Of a stretch of 64,000 bases of DNA, positions 19,015-27,959 are shown piece after piece. The DNA comes from Kitasatospora paranensis (lineage in GTDB: Bacteria; Actinomycetota; Actinomycetes; Streptomycetales; Streptomycetaceae): positions 310,001 through 374,000 of the forward strand of contig NZ_BAABKV010000001.1 of NCBI RefSeq assembly GCF_039544005.1, given 5' to 3'. The position numbers and the translations under genes are program-made. Below the pieces are notes generated by a model that was not told the DNA's origin, ran no database searches, and saw only the letters and a list, made by a program, of their open reading frames with translations. Numbering within the stretch: position 1 is the stretch's first letter; every line of letters begins with the position of its first letter.

Positions 19015-19226
19015 GTTCGCCCGGCCGGACGTCAGCGGGTGCGAGGCCCGGCCTTGGGAGGCGCGTGGTGCTCGACCGGAGGACCTGGCTCAGGAGTGGA
19101 CGACGACAGCCCGGCGCCACCGGGTCGGGGTGCCCGGGCATGAGAGGGCAGGACCTGCGCGACGGGCGGCGACCTGTGCGGCGGAAACCGGACGCTCCCG
19201 GGCGGGGAGCGGGCCTGCCCGGCGGC

Positions 19227-19715
19227 TCAGGATTGGCAGGCCGCTCCCGCCAGGAGTCCGGCAGCCTCGGCTGCGGTCAGCGCGGAGGCGGTGCGGACGT
19301 TGGCCGGGTCGGCCGCCGCCGCCATAAGCCGGGCCGCCGCGGCGTCGTCCGTCCCTGGCGGAACGACCAGCAGGTCAAGCCGGGCAGTCTTGAAGGAACG
19401 CACCATGATCGCGTTCGGATCCTGCTCCACGCCGAACCAGCCACCGTGGACGACGTGTCCGGCGACCGGGATCCGGGACGGGATCACCGGCCAGTGGGTC
19501 GGGTTCAGTGTGACCCGGGTGACCCGGCCCCAACGGGCGTCCAGGACCGCCACCAAGGCGGGGAGTTCCAGCAGGAGGTCGTACGACCCGGGCCACCAGG
19601 CGCCGTCAAGCCGGCCAGGTCGCAGACCGGCGGGAGACAGTGACAGGCGGGTCACCACGTCGGGGGTGGACGGTTGGGCGGGGGACATCGTCGTACGGTC
19701 GAAGGTCGCGGTCAT
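19227..19715 (-). CDS. DUF5994 family protein
   Basis: 162 residues. Characteristic pattern RLSLSPAGLRPGRLDGAWWPGSYDLLLELPALVAVLDARWGRVTRVTLNPTHWP, followed by WFGVEQDPNAIMV, LDLLVVPPGTD and a Gly/Ala-rich C-terminus. ATG at 19715-19713; the ribosome site is weak (ACGAG). Streptomycetes carry many such small soluble proteins; no function is known. Divergent from a second DUF5994 gene at 19986 with 270 bases between them. Confidence 0.82.
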   Translation of the reverse strand: MTATFDRTTMSPAQPSTPDVVTRLSLSPAGLRPGRLDGAWWPGSYDLLLELPALVAVLDARWGRVTRVTLNPTHWPVIPSRIPVAGHVVHGGWFGVEQDPNAIMVRSFKTARLDLLVVPPGTDDAAAARLMAAAADPANVRTASALTAAEAAGLLAGAACQS

Positions 19716-19985
19716 CTCGTGGGACCAGTCCCCGGCGCCACTCGCATGGAGCCGGCGTTGTCGTTCTCCGGAGACGACGCCGGGAACGGAGCCCGGCATG
19801 CGGAAAGCCTTCGGTACCGCCGAGTGTACGCGAGATCCGGCCGGATCCAGCTCTCCGGACGACCCCGGATCGGCCCCTGCCCGCAGTAGTGTTGACGCAC
19901 CGAGGACGTTACAGACGCCCGCACCCGAACCGGCGTCAACCTCGGGCACTCAGCCGGTTCGTCGCGAGCCGGAGACGGGCACGCC

Positions 19986-20598
19986 ATGGCCACCGACCGC
20001 ACCTTCCCGTACCCGATCACCGGACTCTTCGACGGTGCCCGGTGGCCGCGCTCGCACGAGCCGAGAAGCGAACCACCCTCTCTGATCGCCGCGCTGCGCG
20101 GCCGAGTCGGCCCGATCCTGCCCGTCAGCGTGGAACGGACGGCCAGGAACACGGTGCCGCACCGGGTCACGGTCGACGGGCAGGTGGTACGCATCAATCG
20201 CTTCTCTTCCAGCGTCCACACCATCGGTGTGGGCGACGGACACCAGGACCGCTTCCTGTTGCTGGTCGTCCCGCCACGGACCCGTCCGGCCGCGGCCCGC
20301 ACCGCGATGGCTTCGGCGGCCGCCCCTGGCAACAGCACTCTGGCCCCCTGGATCCTCACCGCCGCGTCCCTGGGCCCAGCCGCCGAGGGCGCTCCCCCAC
20401 CCGCCCCGCCTGGCGCAACGGCACAGCGAATTGGCCGCCGCCCTGGCCGCCGCCATGGCCGGTCCCGCTGCCGCCCGGGCCGCAGCCACTGCCGCCCCGG
20501 CCACAGCCCGGCGGCTGACCGCGGAGCGGCAGGATGCGCACAGTCGGCCACATGCGCGCGTCCGGGTCCGCCGGCGGAAGCGTCTGCTCAGATCCTAG
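19986..20598 (+). pseudogene. Second DUF5994-like protein, frameshifted near the C-terminus
   Basis: Starts MATDRTFPYPITGLFDGARWPRSHE and shows the family pattern more weakly (SLIAALRGRVGPILPVSVERTARN, HRVTVDGQVVRINRF, DRFLLLVVPPRTRP). Near 20390 (C-rich tract) the natural-looking frame changes to [30 protein letters not shown] with stop at 20598. It lacks the WWPGS motif of its divergent neighbour, so it is a diverged paralogue. Function unknown. Confidence 0.6.
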
Positions 20599-20870
20599 GC
20601 GCGGCTTCGTCCGGGCCAAGGCGAAGCCGCTCGACGGCGACCAGCGCGGCGGCGGCGCCGAAGTGACCGCCGGCATGCGCCCGCAGGTCGCGCCGCAGCT
20701 TCGCGAGCAGCGCGGCCGGGGAACCCCGGGCCCAGCGGCCGATCCGCTCGTCGAAGAGGTAGAAGATCAGCCCGGAGTCGCGAGCATCGATCACCCCGTC
20801 GCGGCCATCAGCAGCCGGTCCCCCGGCTCGACGGGGGACGGTGTCGGCGTCACCGATGCAGCACTCCCGC
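20588..20870 (-). pseudogene. C-terminal remnant of a PP2C/SpoIIE phosphatase
   Basis: Across two frames the minus strand reads VEPGDRLLMAAT then DGVIDARDSGLIFYLFDERIGRWARGSPAALLAKLRRDLRAHAGGHFGAAAALVAVERL. This matches the end of a PP2C phosphatase (PGDRLLLYTDGVIEAR and DDxALVAVER in intact proteins), but the final metal-binding DD is lost (GAAAALVAVER). The rest of the gene is not visible upstream. Confidence 0.55.
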
Positions 20871-21836
20871 AGCCAGCGTCTGGGCCTGACGAGCGATCGA
20901 CACCCGGCCCACCACCAGGGCAAGCTGAAGCCGGAACGCGTAGCCACGGCGGATGAGCGCGTGCGACGCGTGCTGCACGAACCAGCTTTGCGCGGGAGCC
21001 GATTGAGGGGTCATTGCCCGTGGCCCCATTCGGTATGAGCTTGCGCTCCGGCCCCCGGCGGGGCGGTCTGCCCGATTCGTGACGCTCTGGAGACCAGTTC
21101 CGGGCTCCCGGCGTACCGACGGTCGAGCTCTCGGGAATGGGAGCCACCGGGTCGCGCTGAGGCCCGAAGTGAACGACTGTCGCACTCGTCTCCGGCCGCA
21201 CCGGGCAGGTCGGGTGCGGGGTGCTTCCAGCCGGGCGGGTAACGGCGGAACCGCTCGTTGAGGCGCCCGCGACCTCGTCTCTTCATCGCTGGAACCTGTA
21301 CTGCGCGGTCCTCCGGGTCATGCGGGACCAACCACAGCGGGGTTCGCTGCAGCCAAGCCTCGATTGCGCGCCAGGCCGTCTTCGCCGTCTCGGCGGCCCA
21401 AGACCTTGCCGTACCGGCGCAGAGCCGTTCGAGGCCGCCCGACACCCGGTAGACGACCGCGACCGCTGCCATACCTCGAACTACCGTTCGGCCCGGCCGT
21501 GACGCTACCCGTTGGCCGGACCGTGCCCACGCGCGCGTCCGGCGCGCCGCTGCACCCGGTGGTCGCTACGTGACCGCCGCTCCGCGTCGACACGGTTTCC
21601 GCGAGACCCACCCGTCGGACCGCTCCATGAGGACCGGATCGTCCAAACCGCGCTCAGCGCGCGACTACCTCTCCCCGCCGGCTCCGGCGCGGGCCGGCTT
21701 TCCGTTCGCCTGCGCAGGTAGCGGCGGCTACGGGCCCGGCTGGGAAACCCGCCGACTCACGGACTCCACTGCCCCTCGTATCGGAGCCGTGGAGAGCAGG
21801 CGCCCCTATGCGGCGTGTTGGCGCCTGTGGCCGGTC
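20871..21836. other. Nearly 1 kb without a supported gene, probably decayed
   Basis: Minus-strand frames at 21185-20850 (PAQSWFVQHASHALIRRGYAFRLQLAL) and 21472-21200 (TARSWAAETAKTAWRAIEAWLQRTPLWLV) have protein-like composition and may be pieces of the phosphatase or of another gene. Nothing is complete or recognisable. Confidence 0.35.
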
Positions 21837-22217
21837 CTAGAAGCTGAGCAGGCCGATGACGTGGCCGTCGTGGTCCACTACCGGCCAGATGTCCAGGCCG
21901 CGGGCGCGCATGGCGGCGGCCGCGGCGGCGGCGGGCATGCCGATGGTGGCGAACGGGGCACGGTCGAGGACGATGTCGCGCACCGGGGTGCGTTCGGTAT
22001 ACCAGGGCCGGCCCTGGAACGGCGCGAGGTGCAGGCGGGTCAGCAGTCCGGCGCAGCGGCCGTCCTCGTCGCGGACCAGGAGGTGGTCGGCGCCGGAGCT
22101 GAGCAGGACGTCTATCGCGGCGTCGACGGTGACGTGGTCGCTGATCTGCAGCTCCGGGCGTGTCATCAGGTCGCCGACCGTGAGGGTGGTGGCGGGGCGG
22201 TCGAGGGTGGTGGTCAT
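21837..22217 (-). CDS. Two-CBS-domain protein
   Basis: 126 residues comprising a pair of CBS motifs: VGDLMTRPELQISDHVTVDAAIDVLLSSGADHLLVRDEDGRCAGLLTR, then TPVRDIVLDRAPFATIGMPAAAAAAAMRARGLDIWPVVDHDGHVIGLLS. A pair forms one Bateman module that usually binds adenosine nucleotides. ATG follows AAGGAG. Stand-alone CBS proteins of this size are common in actinobacterial dormancy and stress clusters. Downstream of the DEAD-box helicase on the same strand by 175 bases. Confidence 0.88.
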   Translation of the reverse strand: MTTTLDRPATTLTVGDLMTRPELQISDHVTVDAAIDVLLSSGADHLLVRDEDGRCAGLLTRLHLAPFQGRPWYTERTPVRDIVLDRAPFATIGMPAAAAAAAMRARGLDIWPVVDHDGHVIGLLSF

Positions 22218-22392
22218 GGGCGGACTCCTTGGTGTCTGGCCCGCCGTGGCCGCGGCGAGCGGATCACTGGCGGTGGGACGGCCGACGATCCGCCGGAGCG
22301 GGCCGCGGTACTGCTGACAGACTTCACGTGCGGCCGTCGCGGGCAGCGGGCGGCGGCAGGCTGTCGGGTCCGGTCGGCAGCATCCAGCCGGG

Positions 22393-23922
22393 CTATGCGG
22401 CGACGGCGAGGCGCCCGGGAGCGGTGCTGCTGGAGCCGTTGGCGCTCTGCGCGTTGCGGCCGGCGTTGGCGGGGCGGCTGCGGCGGCCGCGAGTGGTGGA
22501 CGGGCTGCGGCGGGGGCGTTCGACGATGGGGGCCGTGATCACGGTGGGGATGCCGGTGGGGACGCGGGCGCCGGTGATGCGAGCCAGGTCCGCGTCGCCG
22601 GCGCTGACACGGGTGGTGACGGGGGTGATGGCGGCTGTGATCATCATGCGGGCCATCTCGCGGCGCTGGTTGGGCAGCACGAGGGTGACGACGGTGCCGG
22701 ACTGGCCGGCGCGGGCGGTGCGCCCGCCCCGGTGCAGGTAGTCCTTGTGGTCGGCCGGCGGGTCCAGGTTGACGACCAGGTCGAGGCCGTCGACGTGGAT
22801 GCCCCGGGCGGCGACGTTGGTGGCGATCAGCGCGGTGACCTGGCCGGTGCGGAACTGTTCCAGGGTGCGGGTGCGCTGGGGCTGGGACTTGCCGCCGTGC
22901 AGGGCCGCGGCCTTCACGCCGTTCGCGAGCAGGTCCTCGACCAGGCGGTCCGCGCCGTGCTTGGTGTCGGTGAACATGATCACCCCGCCGTCGCGGGACG
23001 CGATGTGGGCGATGGTGGCGTTCTTGTCGGAGTTCTGCACGTGCAGCACGTGGTGCTCCATGGTGCTGACCGCCCCGGCAGACGGGTCCACCGAGTGGGT
23101 GACCGGGTCGTTGAGGAAGCACCGCACCAGGCGGTCGACGTTGCGGTCCAGGGTGGCGGAGAACAGCATCGTCTGGCCGCCGTCAGCGACCTGCTCGAGG
23201 AGCTCGGTGACCTGCGGGAGGAAACCCATGTCGGCCATCTGGTCCGCCTCGTCAAGGACGGTGATGCCGACCCCGTCCAACTGGCAGTCGCCCCGCTGGA
23301 TCAGGTCCTTGAGCCGGCCGGGGGTGGCCACCACGACCTCCGCCCCGCGGTTCAGCGCCTGCGCCTGGCGGCCGATCGACATCCCGCCCACCACGGCAGC
23401 CATCCGCAGCCGCACCGCGTGGGCGTAGGGGGTGAGGGCGTCGGTGACCTGTTGCGCAAGCTCGCGGGTGGGGACCAGCACCAGGGCCAGCGGGCGGCGC
23501 GGCTCGGCACGCTGCCCGGCGGTGCGGGCCAGCACGGCCAGGCCGAACGCGATGGTCTTCCCGGAGCCGGTACGACCTCGTCCCAGCACGTCACGGCCGG
23601 CCAGCGAGTTCGGCAGCGTCGCGGCCTGGATCGGGAACGGCGCCGTGACGCCCTGGCGGGTCAGCACCGCCAGCAGGGCCTTCGGCATGTTCAGTTCGTC
23701 GAAGGCCTCGACGGCCGGCAGCGCCGGGATGGTGCTCACCGGCATCGCGAACTCGCCCTGCGGGGAGAAGCTCTGACGAGCGCTACGGCCGCCAGAGGGG
23801 CGGTCGCCGTAGAAGGAGCTGCCACCGGACCCGGCCCTGGAGCCGCTGCCACCTCCAGCGCGGGAAGAGGCCGAGGAGCGGGAGTTGGTGTTCTGGTACG
23901 AGGAGCGACTGGAGCGGTTCAT
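22393..23922 (-). CDS. DEAD-box ATP-dependent RNA helicase
   Basis: 509 residues. About 55 N-terminal residues rich in Ser/Gly/Arg, then Q motif (FPIQAATLP), motif I GRTGSGKT, Ia PTRELAQQV, Ib TPGRL, II LDEADQM, III SATL, IV MFTDTK, V ATNVAARGIHV and VI HRGGRTARAG; all are present. The Arg-rich C-terminal tail (RPRRSPSTTRGRRSRPA) is typical of RNA-binding extensions. ATG at 23922-23920 follows AGGAAGG. It lies 367 bases downstream of the cold-shock gene on the same strand, separated by a perfect hairpin, so it is probably a separate but co-regulated cold-shock gene acting in mRNA or ribosome remodelling. Confidence 0.93.
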   Translation of the reverse strand: MNRSSRSSYQNTNSRSSASSRAGGGSGSRAGSGGSSFYGDRPSGGRSARQSFSPQGEFAMPVSTIPALPAVEAFDELNMPKALLAVLTRQGVTAPFPIQAATLPNSLAGRDVLGRGRTGSGKTIAFGLAVLARTAGQRAEPRRPLALVLVPTRELAQQVTDALTPYAHAVRLRMAAVVGGMSIGRQAQALNRGAEVVVATPGRLKDLIQRGDCQLDGVGITVLDEADQMADMGFLPQVTELLEQVADGGQTMLFSATLDRNVDRLVRCFLNDPVTHSVDPSAGAVSTMEHHVLHVQNSDKNATIAHIASRDGGVIMFTDTKHGADRLVEDLLANGVKAAALHGGKSQPQRTRTLEQFRTGQVTALIATNVAARGIHVDGLDLVVNLDPPADHKDYLHRGGRTARAGQSGTVVTLVLPNQRREMARMMITAAITPVTTRVSAGDADLARITGARVPTGIPTVITAPIVERPRRSPSTTRGRRSRPANAGRNAQSANGSSSTAPGRLAVAA

Positions 23923-24220
23923 GGGAAACCTTCCTGGGTCGGCACGTTGCGAGGCGGCTCCGCAGCGCGGGGTGCCGGCAGGAGGCCGCGAGGGAACGGG
24001 CCGTAAGTGTGGAGAGCGGGGCGTGGACGGTAAAACCGTGCGGCACGTCACCTCAGGCCAGCGCTCACCGGCAGGGCGGGAGCGAAGATCCTCGAACCGT
24101 GGGATGTCACGGCAGGGCGCCTATCCGGACGCGGCGCTGGGCATCTCGCGTGAGGATGGCCGCCAGTGGTGGAGCCACGGGGGCCGGAACGGCCAGGATG
24201 GGGCGCGTTGGTGCAATGCC

Positions 24221-24260
24221 GAGGGGCCCGCACCGGGCGTGTACGCGGTGCGGGCCCCTC
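24221..24260 (-). terminator. Perfect 15-bp hairpin terminator after the cold-shock gene
   Basis: GAGGGGCCCGCACCG at 24221-24235 pairs with 24246-24260 around a 10-base loop. It begins 30 bases after the stop of the cold-shock gene on the minus strand. No U tract. Confidence 0.8.
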
Positions 24261-24289
24261 GCTGCTAGGCGGGTGCCGTGGCAGAAGAA

Positions 24290-24493
24290 CTACAGCGGAC
24301 GAATGTTCTCGGCCTGCGGGCCCTTCTGGCCCTGCGTGACGTCGAACTCGACCTTCTGGCCCTCGAGCAGCTCACGGAAGCCATTGGCATTGATGTTCGA
24401 GTAGTGGGCGAACACGTCAGCGCCGCCACCGTCCTGCTCGATAAAGCCGAAGCCCTTTTCCGCGTTGAACCACTTCACAGTGCCATTAGCCAT
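24290..24493 (-). CDS. cspA: CspA-type cold-shock protein
   Basis: 67-residue OB-fold RNA chaperone, [23 protein letters not shown] at the N-terminus with RNP1 (KGFGFIEQ) and RNP2 (VFAHYSNI) motifs. ATG at 24493-24491 follows GGAGA. Length and sequence are fully typical. The upstream region is long and intergenic (over 1 kb), leaving room for a long regulatory 5' leader as in other cold-shock genes. The gene symbol is by family similarity. Confidence 0.95.
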   Translation of the reverse strand: MANGTVKWFNAEKGFGFIEQDGGGADVFAHYSNINANGFRELLEGQKVEFDVTQGQKGPQAENIRPL

Positions 24494-25613
24494 AAAGAAA
24501 TCTCCTTCAAGGGGCTGTCCGAAGCACACACAGTGCGGGCTCCGAGTCGCCGCGATGAGCACCCACCCGGGGAAGAGCCGGGAAACAAAAATGCGCCTGC
24601 AATACATCAGCAGGCGCACACAAAGTTCATGGGAACCACTACTGCAACTACCCTGAACTGTAGCAGGCCCGAGTGCGCGGTGGTGGAATATTCCGTCCCA
24701 GTAGTGTCGGCTCCTCCCCCAAGGCGACGGCGCTGCGGGGTCACAGCCGCCAGCATGCATGCCTCCTGGGGTAGTTGCCGACTTGGCCGCAGGCTCAGAC
24801 CGAGCAGGGGAACCTGCAGAGGCGCCCGGCGCACAGTGGCGCAGCGGGCAGGGATCAGTCGGCGGAAACGCCCTTCCCGGCAGCCAGGGACGGGCCGGGT
24901 GCACCGCGCACTACTGCGATTTCCATCCATCGGAAGGTTGACCGTGCGGTCAACCTTCCGCTCCGCGAATTCGATTTCTCCGGAGGGCCCCGGTTTCACA
25001 TTTGCCGTTGGCCCCCATCGAGCGCACCGCTGTGGAGCACATCCGGATGCTCGTCACGTCGGGGCGAGGCGGCCGCGGGCGAGTGCCGAACCGTGACCGG
25101 CCGTCGGGTCATGATGCCTCCGGCCCGGCCGCAGGCGGCGCCTGGCGGGCGTAGCGGTATCTTCCGGGCCAGTGCGGCCCCTTGGCGGACCAGATCAGTG
25201 CGGGCCACCGCTGGTCCCGGCCTGACCGACCAGCGGAGATGCAAGCTCCTACGGGCGCAGACACGAAAGCGGGTGACCGGGAGCGCGAGTACCCGGCCCC
25301 CTGCGGGGCGTCACCGTCCGCAGGCGACTGGCGAGCACCCAAGCGGAAACGATGCGCTGCACAGTCCGCCCGACCACTCACGACAGCGCGAGCACCGACG
25401 CGCCGACCGGTGCGGCACACCGGAGTGAAGCGGTGCGTGTGCGCCCCTGTCTGCGGGAACGGAGGCCGACGCCGGCATAGGCGCGGCCCGGCCGACGCGG
25501 GAGGTAGCGGCCGGGCCGAGCCGGTGTGCAGGCGACCGCGCACCCATCGACGATATGACGTGTCGAGCCGGCGGGCGCTGCTACAGGTGCGGGCCGATCA
25601 CCCGAAGTGATCG
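24494..25613. other. Large intergenic region upstream of the cold-shock gene
   Basis: No gene supported. The first 200-300 bases are probably promoter and leader of the cold-shock gene. A perfect palindrome is present at 24931-24960 and is listed separately. Open frames between 25000 and 25600 look like shadows. Confidence 0.45.
24931..24960. promoter_or_regulatory. Orphan perfect inverted repeat, operator-like
   Basis: CGGAAGGTTGACC at 24931-24943, GTGC, then the exact complement at 24948-24960: a 13-bp perfect arm. The core TTGACCG-TG-CGGTCAA resembles TetR-family operators and contains a TTGACC -35-like element. No regulator gene adjoins it; the nearest gene is the cold-shock gene 440 bases away. 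It could also be a bidirectional terminator. Confidence 0.55.
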
Positions 25614-25975
25614 TCAGATATCGGAGTAGCTGAGGTCCCCAACCGTCCAGCTGCTGATGTCCTCGATCGCGATGCGGTACATCCCGCCGGTGTGAGGGAG
25701 CCCGAAATTACCTTGCAGGATCCTCGCCCGGTGCAGGTGGAGGTGGGTGGGGCGCGCCGGCGGACCCCCACAGTCGGGGTGAACAGGGCCGCGAACGGCT
25801 TCAGGTGCTCCGAGGCCCGGAGGACCTCCGCGACCCGCTCCCACCACAGGGCCACCGGCGCGAGCCGGCCGGTGATCACCGCACCGGGAACCACCACTGT
25901 CAACGACATCTGATTATTGTGCTCGGATTCGACCATCGCGGCGATGTCGACGAGCAGCCCGTCAGGGTTCGACAT
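25614..25975 (-). pseudogene. Small protein, possibly GvpU-like, frameshifted
   Basis: About 121 residues after repair: MSNPDGLLVDIAAMVESEHNNQMSLTVVVPGAVITGRLAPVALWWERVAEVL, then (after one added base in the C5 run at 25765-25769) ARPTHLHLHRARILQGNFGLPHTGGMYRIAIEDISSWTVGDLSYSDI. The alternating strands with LTVVVPGAVITGRL and a Gly-rich loop recall the gas vesicle accessory protein GvpU, but no other gas vesicle gene is in the window and the match is from memory of the pattern only. ATG at 25975-25973. Confidence 0.5.
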
Positions 25976-26429
25976 GACACCCAGACTAGGACACCGGCTC
26001 CCGGCCCCCGCACCGCCCTGGGCCGCCCACTCGGGAATGGTTGCAGGTGCTCGGCAACGGGTGAAACGAGGGCCACGAGCACCTCGGGCCGGCATGCCGA
26101 ACGCGGGTCGCCCTCGCCGGAGCCGCCGGGCTGCCGGTGGGCTTCCGCGTCCCGGCCGCTTCACGCGCGGCGCCGACGGTCGCGGGGTGAGCATCGACCG
26201 GGCGCTGCCCGCGGCGTGGTGGGAGCGTGGGCGCGGTCCGGTCGACGAAACGGCGCCGGGCCCGGGCCCACGCCGCGGGGCAGGCGTCATGACCGGCGCA
26301 AAACGGGAGCGGATGAACGCCCCGGGTGTGAACTCCGGTCCAGCAGCACGTCGGCACGCTCCCTGCCTCGCTGGCGGCCTGCGGTGAGCGGATGCCGCCC
26401 ACCATGGACCGCTCCCGCTGCCCAAGGCG
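25976..26429. other. Gap, no gene seen
   Basis: Between the small frameshifted gene and the merR gene, both on the minus strand. Frames on either strand are shadow-like. Confidence 0.4.
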
Positions 26430-26807
26430 TCAGGTGTCGGCTTCCGGCTCCTGGCCGTGCGGGGAGCGGCGGAGCTGTTCGTTGATGCGCAGGGCCTCCT
26501 CGAGTTGGTCCTCGAGGATGACGATGCGGCAGGCGGCGTCGATGGCGGTGCCCTGGTCGACGAGGTCGCGGGCGCGCATCGCGATGCGCAGCTGGTAGCG
26601 GGAGTAGCGGCGGTGTCCGCCGCCGGAGCGCAGTGGGGTGATGAGGCCGTGTTCGCCGAGGGCGCGTAGGAAGCCGGGTGTGGTGCCGGTCATCTCCGCG
26701 GCGCGGCCCATGGTGTAGGCGGGGTAGTCGTCGTCGTCGAGACGATCGGGTGTGTGCGGGGTTTCGGGGGTGTGGGGGGTGTGGGGTCGGATGGCGGTCG
26801 TGGTCAC
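26430..26807 (-). CDS. MerR-family DNA-binding protein with short coiled coil
   Basis: 125 residues. A Pro/Thr/His-rich leader of 25 residues precedes a MerR-type winged helix (YTMGRAAEMTGTTPGFLRALGEHGLITPLRSGGGHRRYSRYQLRIAMRARDLV) and a short helix (ILEDQLEEALRINEQLRRS) that could form a coiled coil. There is no effector-binding domain or metal-binding Cys, so it resembles the small MerR-type regulators such as BldC rather than ligand-responsive MerR proteins. The upstream region carries a hairpin (26844-26876), a plus-strand terminator (26899-26920) and an ACTGC repeat array. Confidence 0.85.
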   Translation of the reverse strand: MTTTAIRPHTPHTPETPHTPDRLDDDDYPAYTMGRAAEMTGTTPGFLRALGEHGLITPLRSGGGHRRYSRYQLRIAMRARDLVDQGTAIDAACRIVILEDQLEEALRINEQLRRSPHGQEPEADT

Positions 26808-26843
26808 TGCACCTCTTCTTGTCGGGGGCCGGGGACGCGTCGA

Positions 26844-26876
26844 GGGGCCCCGGTGCCGTAGTGGCTCCGGGGCCCC
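26844..26876 (-). promoter_or_regulatory. GC-rich leader hairpin upstream of merR
   Basis: GGGGCCCCGG at 26844-26853 pairs with CCGGGGCCCC at 26867-26876 around a 13-base loop. It ends about 36 bases before the merR start on the minus strand, so it would form in the 5' leader and could attenuate transcription or translation. Confidence 0.5.
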
Positions 26877-26898
26877 GAAGGGGAAACAACACCATCTA

Positions 26899-26920
26899 CC
26901 GGCCCTGGGCCGGGTTTTTT
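26899..26920 (+). terminator. Rho-independent terminator reading in the plus direction
   Basis: CCGGCCCTGGGCCGG (26899-26913), one G, then six T (26915-26920). This is a textbook intrinsic terminator, rare in such GC-rich DNA. No plus-strand gene ends just before it; the upstream DNA is antisense to merR. Confidence 0.65.
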
Positions 26921-27092
26921 AGGTCCGCATCGCCCATGGGGCGTGCGGGGATCGCGTATGCGTGACCGGAAACCACCGTCCTCGTACTCACAGGGGTCTG
27001 CGGTGTCCGCCCGGGTAACCACCTCACGGGCCGGGCGATCCTGATGGCGCTCTGTCCCTCCATTCCTCTGTGTACCGACCGGGAACTGACTT

Positions 27093-27151
27093 ACTGCAAC
27101 TGCGGGAACTGCTGAACTGCCAACCACTGGTACTGCGAACTGCCCTACTGC
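27093..27151. repeat. Array of seven ACTGC direct repeats
   Basis: ACTGC begins at 27093, 27099, 27108, 27116, 27132, 27139 and 27147, mostly 6-9 bases apart and often preceded by GA or GT. At least six more copies follow to 27473, including three at 27333-27363. The density is far above chance for a pentamer. Confidence 0.75.
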
Positions 27152-27737
27152 TGTGGCGGTCCCGAGGGCCCGCCCCTGTCCGGCAGCCAGCCCCGTCGCC
27201 CGTCCTGCTCACCCGCTCGGCTTGGAACCCCACTGCCCGGACCTCCCAGCACGCACGCCGGCAGCCTGGCGCCATTTGCTGGGATACCGCGTCCTGCGAC
27301 TGCCGGTACCGCTCACTCAACTTCACTTGCCGGTACTGCACCTACCTGTACTGCCTTGTACTGCGATACCGCTGCGGCGGCCCCTGACACCTGCGGGCCG
27401 CCCGGCCCGGCCGCCGGTCCTGTCACCTTGCTGAGGCTTCCTGGCTTCAGGACCCTGCCGCCGTGCCGAACTGCGAACTTCTCCCGGCAGTTCGTGTCTG
27501 CCGGGTACCTCTCGACTACTTCCTACGAGACAAACACTAGCCACACCAATGGCCAATGTCTACTCCAGCGAGAGCAGATTTTTCCGCACGTGTTGGAGAG
27601 GTATCCTCCCTCCCGCACGAGAGGCGGCCCGCTCACCACAACCACGGGGGTTGCGACCGGGGCCGGCCGCAACGCAGGACGGAGGAAGCCCCGCGCGTCC
27701 AGCACCCCCGGGGCCACGAACGAACGAAAGGCCGGCA

Positions 27738-27959
27738 GTGGAAGGACCTCAGGCAGAGCCCGCGGTGCGCCCACCCGCGCCGCACACCCAGGCATCACTG
27801 GCGGCCGCCATCACCGAAGCCGTCCACGACCGCGACCAACGAGGCCTGCGCCGGCTCCTCGCCCGCTTCGCCGAACAGGCCACCCTCACCGACCTGCCCG
27901 CCCTGCGCCACGCCCTCGACACCACCCGCCACCACCGCGGCCACCCGCCCACACCTTGA
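27738..27959 (+). CDS. Small helical protein, hypothetical
   Basis: 73 residues from GTG at 27738, preceded by GAAAGG. The core SLAAAITEAVHDRDQRGLRRLLARFAEQATLTDLPALRHALDTTR is amphipathic helical and protein-like, unlike surrounding frames. A longer frame from ATG 27549 exists but its extra part is low in protein character. No family recognised. Confidence 0.5.
   Translation: MEGPQAEPAVRPPAPHTQASLAAAITEAVHDRDQRGLRRLLARFAEQATLTDLPALRHALDTTRHHRGHPPTP

Larger units (their letters stand above)
26808..27737. other. 930-base region with hairpins and an ACTGC repeat array
   Basis: No gene supported. Holds the merR leader hairpin, a plus-strand intrinsic terminator, the dense ACTGC array at 27093-27151 with further copies to 27473, and then a less GC-rich patch (27480-27600). 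Probably the control region of the merR gene and of the small plus-strand gene at 27738. Confidence 0.5.

Noticed and set aside
27093..27473. ACTGC array as a CRISPR array
   Set aside because: Units are only five bases with irregular short spacing; there are no 25-40 base repeats, no spacers and no cas genes.
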